From positions 1 to 10,354 of the forward strand of contig JAWOBP010000115.1 in the NCBI GenBank assembly GCA_046484285.1: 10,354 bases of DNA. The letters are read 5' to 3'. This stretch comes from CAZHCG01 sp046484285. GTDB taxonomy: Bacteria; Myxococcota_A; Polyangia; JAAYKL01. The position numbers and the translations under genes were made by a program. A model generated the notes under the pieces. The model was not told the DNA's origin. It saw nothing but the letters and a program-made list of their open reading frames with translations, and searched no databases. Positions 1 to 5,757 of this stretch are shown here, in pieces (the stretch's first letter is position 1; each line of letters starts with the position of its first letter).

Positions 1-141
1 GACGGCGACGTCGTAGCCCAGGTCGATAAGGTGCGTCTCGATCTCGTCCTCCTGCTGGTACCAGCCATCGGCGACGAACAGCACGCTCAGCGGGTCGGGA
101 GGATCGACCGCCAGCCCGAGGCGCGGGAGCAGCAGCACCAT
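1..141 (-). CDS. Paralog A1, 5' end of an exported protein with a Rossmann-like N-terminus (partial)
   Basis: The minus-strand reading frame enters at ATG 141 and runs out of the window at base 1 (47 codons seen). After a hydrophobic start (MVLLLPRLGLA) it reads VLFVADGWYQQED, then a helix and LGYDVAV. This beta-alpha-beta pattern resembles ThuA-like or class I glutamine-amidotransferase-like proteins; that is a fold-level guess from the A2 copy, which shows more sequence. The start is uncertain. The best ribosome-binding site (GGGAGG, 225-220) sits 5 nt before another ATG at 214. That ATG opens a different frame which stops at 175-173, while the coding frame is open from about 201 downward. 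A one-base indel in the G-rich stretch near 180-190 would join them and give a proper signal peptide with basic residues followed by APAALAAAMVLLL. So either 141 is the start, or the gene carries a frameshift or sequencing error. Confidence 0.55.
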   Translation of the reverse strand, partial: MVLLLPRLGLAVDPPDPLSVLFVADGWYQQEDEIETHLIDLGYDVAV

Positions 142-247
142 TGCCGCCGCGAGCGCGGCCGGCGCTCGTAGTCTACATCGCCCCGCCCTCCGAAACCCTT
201 TTCACCTCGCGCATCGTCGCCTCCCTGTTGTTAGTTTGTGCCGGATT

Positions 248-315
248 CCCCGCGGATGGACGGCTGATTACCAACAGAATAGCTTTGCGACCGATGGGCT
301 CGCAAGCGTTTTCTC
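248..315 (-). promoter_or_regulatory. Conserved 68-bp leader with hairpins (copy 1), candidate cis-regulatory RNA
   Basis: The segment lies 34-101 bp upstream of ATG 214 of paralog A1, in its probable 5' leader, and is identical in all 68 positions to 9672-9739. Read on the minus strand, GCTTGCGA pairs with TCGCAAAGC (one bulged A) around a 9-nt loop (307-282). A second hairpin, GCTATT with AATCAGC, uses the last GC of the first stem, so the two compete. Non-coding sequence more conserved than neighbouring coding sequence suggests a structured leader; recent gene conversion is the alternative. I cannot assign it to a known riboswitch class. Confidence 0.5.
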
Positions 316-463
316 GCGCCGGGCGGGCAGAAAGACGAGATCGTTTACCGTACCGGCTGCAAGATCAGCCCGAGCAGCGGACCTCGCGGAAGAAAGCTAC
401 AGCGCGGATTGCTCGAGCCCGGCCGGGCTGGCGTCTTTTGCCAGGCGCGCTAGAATCCAGGCG

Positions 464-1990
464 ATGGTGCGGCTGCGTTTTTTCGAGGTGCACCCGGTGC
501 TCGCGTTCTCTTCGGCGGTGCTCGCGCTGGCCGCGGTCGCCTGCTGCGGAGATTGCGGAGGCGGGAAGCGAGATCTCGACCTGGTGGGCGCGCCGGTCGA
601 GGCTTCGGCACCGGATGGCGGCGAGCCGAAGCGCGCGGCGGCGGACGCCGCGGGTCTCCGTAACCGCTTCGTCTTCGACCTGATCCAGGATCTGGTCTTC
701 AGACAGCGGCGCGACGGCTGGACGCTGACCACTCCCGGGGCGCACGTCAACGTCGAGAAGCTGAGGGCGGCGGGCGTCGACCTGCTGCTGGCGGCGATCG
801 CTCCGCTTCCCGGCCGCGATCCGGCCGAGGCCCTGGAAGCTCAACTGTCCGCGACCGAGGAACTGGTCGAGGCGACCGGTGGTGCGATGCGGATCGTCGT
901 CGGGCTCGAGGAGGCGGACGAGGCGCGGCGGCGGGGCGTGATCCCGGTGATGGTGCTGCTCGAGGGCGCGGACGCGCTGGTCGGGAAGGACGACGAGCTC
1001 TACGACCTGCGACGCAGGGGCCTGGCGGCGGTCGGGCTGGTGGGGTCGCATTCGAACGGCGCGGGAGACTCGGTCTCCGATCCCCGCGATCCGGGAGGCC
1101 TGACCACCGCGGGCGCGGAGCTGGTCGCGGCCCTCCGGGATCACTCGCTGGCGCTGGACCTGACTCACGCCACGCGCGAGCTGTTCTGGGACGTGCTCGT
1201 CGGCCAGCACGTGCCGGCGATGGTCAGCCACGCCGGAGCGCGGGCTCTGCGCGAGCACCCCCGCAACCTCGACGACCTCCAGATCCTGGCGCTGGCTCGC
1301 AGCGGGGGCGTGCTGGGCCTGGTGTTCAACCCGGATCTGCTGGTCGCGGGTCAGGGCCAGGCGAGCATCGAGGACGTGGTGGCGCACGCCGAGCACGTCA
1401 AGGCGATCGGGGCGCTGGAGGCGCTGGCGCTGGGGACCGACTACGGGGGGATCAGGCCGCCGCGCGGGCTGGACGACGTCTCGCGCCTGCCGGCGCTGGT
1501 CGAGGCGCTGCGCGCCGCGGGCTGGACAGAAGAGGAGATCGACGGGTTGCTGGGCGGCAACGCGCGGACCTTCTTCGAGCGCGTCGAGCGCCGGGTGGGA
1601 ACGGCGGAGATCGCCGAGCGGGAGCCGGGGCGGCCGATCGCGCTGGAGTGCGAGACCCTGATCGGAGAGGCCGAGGGCGCTCCGGCGCTGGCCTGCGACG
1701 GCTACCTGACGCGACCGGCCGCCGAGCTGCCTCCCGAGAGCCGCCAGCGGCTGCGGCTCCACGAGATGGATCGCACTCCCTCGAGGCTGGAGCTGTTCGG
1801 CGATCCGGGCACGCCCTGGCAGGTCGAGGCCCAGAACCTGGAGGGAGAAGTGATCGTGCAGCGCGTGGTGATGATCGGCGAAAACGGCAGGGGATCTCTG
1901 TCGATGCCGGCCGACCGTGGCCTGACCCGCCTGTTCCTCTCGCCCACCCGTCCCTCGGCGCTCAGGGAGGCGGTCGTCTGGGGTCGTTGA
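464..1990 (+). CDS. M19 membrane dipeptidase family, predicted lipoprotein with altered metal site
   Basis: A 508-residue protein. Family M19 enzymes (renal dipeptidase type) are binuclear zinc TIM-barrel hydrolases of dipeptides, including D-residue substrates. Visible family landmarks: E167 in LLEGAD (bridging Glu), GLVGSHSN at 191-198, H235 in LDLTH, H256 in MVSHAGAR, HPRNLDD at 265-271, D326 in ALGTDYGG, and GGNARTFF at 364-371 ending the barrel. The expected N-terminal HxD metal pair appears at 72-76 as DLIQD: the Asp is present but the His is Ile, so one ligand of the first zinc is missing. Residues 1-28 look like a lipoprotein signal (charged start, hydrophobic core, AVAC with C27). 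Residues about 376-508 form an extra domain unlike M19, with the beta-rich pattern of a small C-terminal sandwich. ATG 464 is chosen because the longer frame back to 236 crosses the conserved leader repeat and only 464 gives a signal peptide; its ribosome-binding site is weak. Activity is uncertain because of the missing His. Confidence 0.85.
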   Translation: MVRLRFFEVHPVLAFSSAVLALAAVACCGDCGGGKRDLDLVGAPVEASAPDGGEPKRAAADAAGLRNRFVFDLIQDLVFRQRRDGWTLTTPGAHVNVEKLRAAGVDLLLAAIAPLPGRDPAEALEAQLSATEELVEATGGAMRIVVGLEEADEARRRGVIPVMVLLEGADALVGKDDELYDLRRRGLAAVGLVGSHSNGAGDSVSDPRDPGGLTTAGAELVAALRDHSLALDLTHATRELFWDVLVGQHVPAMVSHAGARALREHPRNLDDLQILALARSGGVLGLVFNPDLLVAGQGQASIEDVVAHAEHVKAIGALEALALGTDYGGIRPPRGLDDVSRLPALVEALRAAGWTEEEIDGLLGGNARTFFERVERRVGTAEIAEREPGRPIALECETLIGEAEGAPALACDGYLTRPAAELPPESRQRLRLHEMDRTPSRLELFGDPGTPWQVEAQNLEGEVIVQRVVMIGENGRGSLSMPADRGLTRLFLSPTRPSALREAVVWGR

Positions 1991-3566
1991 GCGCGAGCCG
2001 GCGCAGCCTGGATTCGAAAGTCTCCAGGTCGGCCAGCGCCGGCGGCCCCTGGTCTCCCGAGCCGATGCTGTCCGCTCGCGGAAAGACCCGGCCCAGCAGC
2101 GCGACCAGCGCCAGGAAGCTCTCCCGGGAGGTCGGGCGCGGGGCGCTCATCAGCTCGGCGTAGCGCAGCTTGCTCTCGTCGAGCAGCAGCACGCGCGTCG
2201 GACCCGGCCGTCGGCCGGCGAGCAGCAGGGCGATCAGCAGCGCCGGCGGGCGGGGGATCGTGCCCGAGGTGAAGAAGCGCTCCGCCGGCCCGGGCTCGAG
2301 GCGGTCGATGCGGGCCGCGGCAAAGGCCTTCACCTGTCCGGGAGTGATTGGCAGCTCCTCGCCGCGTGTCGTTCTCGAGTGAAAGCCCGCCGAGTCGATC
2401 TTCTCGAGCGAGACCTCGGCGATCTCGAGCGCCGGGGCACTCGGCTGCGAAGAGGCGCCCCCCGCGGTCTCGCTCCCGGTCTCGGCGGTCGATTGCAGGG
2501 CGACCAGCGGGAGACCGTCCGGATCGAGCTCGGGCTCGTCGGGCTCGCGACCGAGCACCCGCGTTTCGAAATCGGTCAGCCGCGCGGCGACGGCGGCGAG
2601 CACACCCGCGGCGAAGCCGCCCACGTGCGCCCAGTAGGCGACGCTGCCCGTCTCGAAGAAGAAAGACGAGAACAGCTCGCCGGCGAACCAGAGCGGCAGC
2701 ATCATCCAGGCCGGCGCTTCGAAAGTCCCATAGCGGGGCCTGAGGAAGATGAAGAAGAGATAGGCGAAATGGATGCGAGTCGTGGTCAGTCGCACCAAAA
2801 ACGCCCCCATCATGCCCGCCACCGCGCCCGAGGCCCCGATCACCGGCGTGGTCGACTCCGGGTCGGCCGCGTGGTGCGCGAGCGTCGCCAGCGCGCCGAA
2901 GGCCAGGTAGAGCACGAGAAACGTCGCCTTGCCCCAGATGTCCTCCAGCTTGACCGCGGCGAACCAGAGGAAAAGCATGTTGAACACCAGGTGGAAGACG
3001 CCGGCGTGCAAAAAGGTGCCGGTCACCAGGCCGAGCGCGCTCGGCTCTGCGGGGGTGTACCCGAAGCGCCGCGCGATCGACTCGCCGCGCGCCGCCAGGT
3101 AGCGTTGCGCCAGCTCGTCGGCGCGCCGCTGGTGGGCGGTTCCCTCGCCCGGCTCGAGGTCGGCGATCCGCGTAAGGAAGATCGCCTTGCGCAGCTCCTC
3201 GTCCTCGCGAGAGAGCGGCTCGGGCGAATCCGGGATCGGGTAGCCCTCGAGGAACGACTCGACCTCCTCGGGGGCGGTCGCGTACCAGGCGATCCATTCG
3301 CGGTGCCGCTCGTAGCGGCGCTGCTCCGAGTCGCGAAAACCCGCGACGATCTCGTCGGGCAGCTCGACCCAGAAATGAGCCTCGTAGAAGCTCATCAGCT
3401 CGGCGAGCCGCCGGGACTCTCTTTCCGAGTCCCGCTCCATCGTCGAGCAGGTCGTCGCGAAGATCGCGATGTTGAGCGCGATGATGCCGAAGGTGGCGAA
3501 GGGTAGGCGGCCGACCGTGAGCCGATCGTGGCCTATCGGGATGATGAAGGGAACGAAATTCAGCAT
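1962..3566 (-). CDS. Rhomboid-family intramembrane serine protease (S54) with long loop and C-terminal domain
   Basis: A 534-residue polytopic inner-membrane protein. Rhomboids cleave transmembrane segments of other membrane proteins with a Ser-His dyad. Here the Ser is S246 in GASGAVAG and the His is H314 in AHVGGFAAG. H192 and N196 in FHLVFN match the oxyanion-hole positions, so it looks catalytically intact. Hydrophobic segments lie at about 22-40, 180-205, 212-232, 241-260, 284-304 and 308-330. Between the first and second segments lies an unusually long hydrophilic, charged insert (about 41-178). The tail (about 331-534) is soluble, with an acidic linker and a mixed helical region around 405-525 that I do not recognise. 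ATG 3566 follows AAGGG (4 nt). It starts 27 bp after the lectin gene's stop, so the two are probably cotranscribed. Its 3' end overlaps the convergent dipeptidase by 29 bp. Confidence 0.9.
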   Translation of the reverse strand: MLNFVPFIIPIGHDRLTVGRLPFATFGIIALNIAIFATTCSTMERDSERESRRLAELMSFYEAHFWVELPDEIVAGFRDSEQRRYERHREWIAWYATAPEEVESFLEGYPIPDSPEPLSREDEELRKAIFLTRIADLEPGEGTAHQRRADELAQRYLAARGESIARRFGYTPAEPSALGLVTGTFLHAGVFHLVFNMLFLWFAAVKLEDIWGKATFLVLYLAFGALATLAHHAADPESTTPVIGASGAVAGMMGAFLVRLTTTRIHFAYLFFIFLRPRYGTFEAPAWMMLPLWFAGELFSSFFFETGSVAYWAHVGGFAAGVLAAVAARLTDFETRVLGREPDEPELDPDGLPLVALQSTAETGSETAGGASSQPSAPALEIAEVSLEKIDSAGFHSRTTRGEELPITPGQVKAFAAARIDRLEPGPAERFFTSGTIPRPPALLIALLLAGRRPGPTRVLLLDESKLRYAELMSAPRPTSRESFLALVALLGRVFPRADSIGSGDQGPPALADLETFESRLRRLALNDPRRPPP

Positions 3567-3593
3567 TCGCCCTTCCCGGACGCGAGCGTTCCG

Positions 3594-4784
3594 TCAGAGC
3601 GGTCGCTCGCAGACGTACGGCAGGCTGACGCCGCAGTCCACGTCGTCCCATTCGCCGTCGGATGACTGTATCTTCGCGCAGTCCTCGCCTCCGGAGTTGT
3701 CGGGCTGGTATTCGCTCCAGCCGTGCCAGGCGTGGGCGGTCCCGTCGGTGAAGACGAAACGCCGCACGTCGAGGACGTAGTCGCCCACGCTGACGCTGTA
3801 GGCGTCGACGACCACGGCGTAGTCTCCGGCAAAGAGCGTGGTCACCAGGAACGACTGCTTGCACTGCGGGTCCACGTCGTCGTTGCAGGCGATCTGGTCG
3901 CCGATGCAGGTCGTGTAGTTGCTGGTGTCTCCGGTCGAGGAATAGATGGCCAGCACCGTGTCGTAGCCGCTCTCCAGCAGGGAGAAGACGTATACGCCCA
4001 GCTGGGGCGCGTGGAGCAGGAAGATCAGGTCCGATCCGGTCGAAGAGCAATTCGGCTCCACGTCGTCGTTGGTGTCGTTGGTTCCCGAGTAGCGGCCGCC
4101 CGCGGAGTCGATCCAGTAGCTGGCGGTGCAGTCGTCGTTGCTGCTCACGCCGCTGGCGTTCAGCGTGGCCGGGTCGTGCAGCCCGATCCAGGCGTCGGAC
4201 TCGGCCAGCTGGGCCGCGAAATCGTTCTCGGCGCTGTCGGCGATCGACGCCAGGTGCCCGCCCGCGGCGACACAGGCCGCCTCGGCCGACCAGAAGTCGG
4301 CTCCGGTCGCCACGTACCAGTAGCAGCGATCGTCGTAGACGGATCCCTCCGGGCAGGGATCGCTATCCGTATCGGAGTCCGTGTCCGTGTCTGCATCGGT
4401 ATCGGTATCGGTATCTGTGTCCGTGTCCGTGTCCGTGTCTGTATCGGTATCGGTATCTGTATCGGAGTCCGTGTCCGTGTCTGTATCGGTATCGGTATCG
4501 GTATCTGTGTCCGTGTCCGTGTCTGTGTCGGTATCGGAGTCCGTGTCCGTGTCTGTGTCGGTATCGGAGTCGGTATCCGTGTCCGTATCGGAATCCGTGT
4601 CGGTGTCGGCGTCGGCGTCCGGTCCCGAGTCCATGTCCGAAGTCTCGGTTCCGCTTCCGGTATCGCTGTCGTCGATCAACCCATCGCCCTGGGAAACTTC
4701 GATGCGGGCGCACCCGGTCGTCGCCTGGAATCCGATCAGGAGCAGGGCAGAAACGAGAGACGAGGTGGTTGTCCGAGGGCTCAT
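3594..4784 (-). CDS. Stalked C-type lectin lipoprotein with inserted PPC-like domain
   Basis: A 396-residue protein. The N-terminus has a signal peptide with a possible lipobox (ATTGC, C25). Residues about 57-142 are almost pure Asp-Thr/Asp-Ser dipeptides, an acidic extended stalk. A C-type lectin-like domain follows in two halves. The first (144-205) has C144, C154, C171 and WIGLHD. The second (343-396) has FVFTDGT, W356, QPDN at 360-363, C369, WDD at 379-381, C384 and VCE ending at 393. QPD is the galactose-type sugar motif and WDD replaces the usual WND calcium motif; calcium-dependent sugar binding is inferred. The halves are separated by about 135 residues that look like a bacterial pre-peptidase C-terminal (PPC) domain: YDTVLAIY, C293, IACNDD, LFAGDYAVVVDAYS, GDYVLDV. 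ATG 4784 is preferred: GGAG lies 8 nt upstream and a sigma70-like promoter ends 31 bp upstream, whereas the upstream ATG at 4844 lies inside the -35 box. It probably sits on the cell surface and shares a transcript with the downstream rhomboid. Confidence 0.88.
   Translation of the reverse strand: MSPRTTTSSLVSALLLIGFQATTGCARIEVSQGDGLIDDSDTGSGTETSDMDSGPDADADTDTDSDTDTDTDSDTDTDTDTDSDTDTDTDTDTDTDTDTDTDTDTDSDTDTDTDTDTDTDTDTDTDTDTDADTDTDSDTDSDPCPEGSVYDDRCYWYVATGADFWSAEAACVAAGGHLASIADSAENDFAAQLAESDAWIGLHDPATLNASGVSSNDDCTASYWIDSAGGRYSGTNDTNDDVEPNCSSTGSDLIFLLHAPQLGVYVFSLLESGYDTVLAIYSSTGDTSNYTTCIGDQIACNDDVDPQCKQSFLVTTLFAGDYAVVVDAYSVSVGDYVLDVRRFVFTDGTAHAWHGWSEYQPDNSGGEDCAKIQSSDGEWDDVDCGVSLPYVCERPL
4359..4616. 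repeat. Hexanucleotide tandem repeat encoding the (DT/DS)n stalk
   Basis: About 43 six-base units (GAYACN or GAYTCN on the minus strand) encode residues 57-142 of the lectin. Units differ mainly at synonymous positions (GAT/GAC and variable third bases). A higher-order block, read on the plus strand as TATCGGAGTCCGTGTCCG, recurs at least three times, so the array seems to have grown by duplication of longer blocks as well as single units. All units are multiples of 3, so length changes keep the frame. The plus strand also reads open (Val-Ser repeats), a by-product of the repeat. Confidence 0.95.
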
Positions 4785-4815
4785 GCGATCTCCGCCGGAA
4801 TCGTGATCGTGTGAA

Positions 4816-4844
4816 ATCATACAGTACGAGCGTTCGGTTGTCAT
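4816..4844 (-). promoter_or_regulatory. Sigma70-like promoter for lectin-rhomboid unit
   Basis: On the minus strand a -35 box ATGACA (4844-4839) and a -10 box TATGAT (4821-4816) are separated by exactly 17 bp; each matches 5 of 6 consensus positions. Initiation near 4808-4810 would give a leader of about 25 nt to ATG 4784. The AT-rich stretch stands out in this GC-rich region. Confidence 0.6.
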
Positions 4845-4904
4845 TTGCGATGGTTTTGAGCGGGAAAGTGGGGAGTGGATGCCGTTGGAGCCGGAATGCT
4901 CGGC

Positions 4905-5363
4905 TCAGTCCTGGAACCCGGGAGGCGGAGGCGGAGGCGGAGGGGGCTCCTGGGGCTGCGGCTGCTGGGGTTGCGGCTGCTGCGGCTGCTGCGGCTGGTA
5001 CCCCGGCGCCGAGGGTTGCGGCTGCCGGGGAGGCTGCGGCTGTGCCGGCGCTCCGTATCCTCCCTGTGCCGGCGCTCCGTATCCTCCCTGTCCCTGGGAA
5101 GGCATTCCGAACCCCGAAGGCGCCGGAGCCTCCCCCTCCTCGTGGATGATCGCCTGCTTGCAGGTGGCCGGGCCCTTGGCGGTCGGTGCCGGGCAGTAGA
5201 ACACCTTGGTGGCGAAATTGAGACCGAGAAACCACACGTCTTTCGTGTACCAGACCTCCCCGGTGACCGAGGTGCTCGGAGCGCGGCTGGAGGCGACGTA
5301 GGTGCAACCGCCGAACGCCAGGGCCAGCGCCAGGATTCCCGCTGTCGCTATTGCTCTGCGCAT
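4905..5363 (-). CDS. Small lipoprotein with Pro/Gln-rich C-terminal tail
   Basis: A 152-residue protein. A signal peptide ends in a lipobox-like FGGC (C20). A short conserved-looking core (about 34-77) reads TGEVWYTKDVWFLG, then VFYC (C57), C68 and HEEGE. It matches the pattern of the upstream small lipoprotein (G-x-aromatic, then YC, a second Cys, and an acidic end), so the two look like paralogs. The rest (80-152) is low complexity: GGYGAPAQ twice, PQQPQQP runs and a run of nine or so prolines, typical of a wall- or periplasm-spanning spacer. ATG 5363, with AGGTGA upstream, is preferred over GTG 5372, which would directly follow the neighbour's stop codon. It is cotranscribed with that neighbour (9-bp gap). 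Function unknown; C57 and C68 may form a disulfide. Confidence 0.75.
   Translation of the reverse strand: MRRAIATAGILALALAFGGCTYVASSRAPSTSVTGEVWYTKDVWFLGLNFATKVFYCPAPTAKGPATCKQAIIHEEGEAPAPSGFGMPSQGQGGYGAPAQGGYGAPAQPQPPRQPQPSAPGYQPQQPQQPQPQQPQPQEPPPPPPPPPGFQD
5041..5088. repeat. Perfect 24-bp tandem duplication
   Basis: Two identical adjacent copies (5041-5064 and 5065-5088), each beginning TGTGCCGGCGCTCCG on the plus strand. They encode the two GGYGAPAQ units in the lipoprotein tail. The copies show no synonymous differences, which suggests a recent duplication. Confidence 0.95.
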
Positions 5364-5372
5364 GGCCGTCAC

Positions 5373-5576
5373 CTACTCCCTTTCCTGCTCGCTGACCGGC
5401 CAGCACTCGGGGTTGCCGTCCGACGCGTCGCAGTAGAGCATCCCCGTGCCGAAGATGCTGCCGTCCATCACGTAGGCCTTGCCCTCCGTGGCCGGCGCCG
5501 CGGTGTGCGTGATGCATCCTCCGAGCAGCGCAGCAGCGGCCAGCGCGGCGATGACCAGAGCTTTCTTCCAACCCAT
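5373..5576 (-). CDS. Very small lipoprotein (67 aa)
   Basis: A 67-residue protein: MGWKK start, hydrophobic core, strong lipobox LLGGC (C21), then a 46-residue mature part. It contains EGKAYVMDGSIFG, MLYC (C49), C58 and an acidic end. The core parallels the next lipoprotein downstream but lacks its Pro/Gln tail. ATG 5576 is chosen because it has AGGAG at good distance and starts the signal peptide exactly; the frame is open further upstream to 5699 but that part covers promoter boxes. First gene of a two-gene unit with 4905-5363. No known family recognised; outer-membrane anchoring is inferred from the lipobox. Confidence 0.75.
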   Translation of the reverse strand: MGWKKALVIAALAAAALLGGCITHTAAPATEGKAYVMDGSIFGTGMLYCDASDGNPECWPVSEQERE

Positions 5577-5630
5577 CTCGTCTCCTTTCGCAAGGAATAC
5601 GGTTTTCGCACCGAGATTCGAAGCGGTGGA

Positions 5631-5699
5631 ATTTTGCGTGACGACCACCGATGATGTCAACGGTTTTTTGATTTTCATGAGAGTCGTTTGGCTTGTCAA
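5631..5699 (-). promoter_or_regulatory. Candidate promoter(s) for the two small lipoproteins
   Basis: Two perfect -35 boxes TTGACA occur on the minus strand. One at 5660-5655 has CAAAAT 18 bp downstream (5636-5631); the other at 5699-5694 has GAAAAT 17 bp downstream (5676-5671). Each -10 matches 4 of 6. The whole intergenic region (5577-5757) is AT-rich relative to its neighbours and divergent with the peptidase gene. Confidence 0.45.
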
Positions 5700-5728
5700 T
5701 TGCAGGGGTGTTGTTTCGAGGCTACTTT
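5700..5728 (+). promoter_or_regulatory. Weak candidate promoter for the M36-like peptidase
   Basis: TTGCAG (5700-5705) and TACTTT (5723-5728) are 17 bp apart, followed by a strong AGGAGG (5745-5750) 7 nt before ATG 5758. The -10 match is poor; TTATAC just after it is an alternative. Confidence 0.3.
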
Positions 5729-5757
5729 ATACCCCAGTCAGCATAGGAGGGCAGATC

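Larger units (their letters stand above)
1..414. repeat. Inverted repeat, left copy
   Basis: This segment is the reverse complement of 9574-9873. Coding part: 1-87 against 9873-9787, 82 of 87 identical by eye. Leader part: 248-315 against 9739-9672, all 68 identical. A moderately similar stretch follows, ending in a 17-bp identical block (398-414 / 9590-9574). The left copy carries 110 bp (88-197) absent from the right copy. The repeat may continue left of the window, since the right copy's gene continues to the window end. Confidence 0.9.

Noticed and set aside
282..315. Rho-independent terminator on the plus strand (hairpin followed by TTTT)
   Set aside because: It would act in the antisense direction within an intergenic region, ahead of a gene rather than after one; the stem is better explained as part of the conserved leader.
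236..463. Longer N-terminus for the dipeptidase starting at 236
   Set aside because: This part is the conserved leader region of the inverted repeat, gives an unlikely protein sequence, and would bury the signal peptide internally.
365..1762. Long minus-strand open frame opposite the dipeptidase
   Set aside because: Arg/Gln/Pro-rich shadow frame typical of high-GC genes; the plus strand has clear M19 motifs.
4359..4616. CRISPR-like array
   Set aside because: Six-base in-frame units without spacers; a coding microsatellite.
4381..4806. Plus-strand open frames of Val-Ser repeats opposite the lectin
   Set aside because: Produced by the hexanucleotide repeat being stop-free in several frames; no ribosome-binding site or protein-like flanks.
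4785..4844. Lectin start at ATG 4844
   Set aside because: It lies in the -35 box of a well-spaced promoter and would put 20 polar residues before the signal peptide; ATG 4784 has a ribosome-binding site.
4880..4915. Possible terminator after the small lipoproteins (GAGCC/GGCTC hairpin)
   Set aside because: Only a 5-bp stem with a 9-nt loop and no T-run in the direction of transcription.
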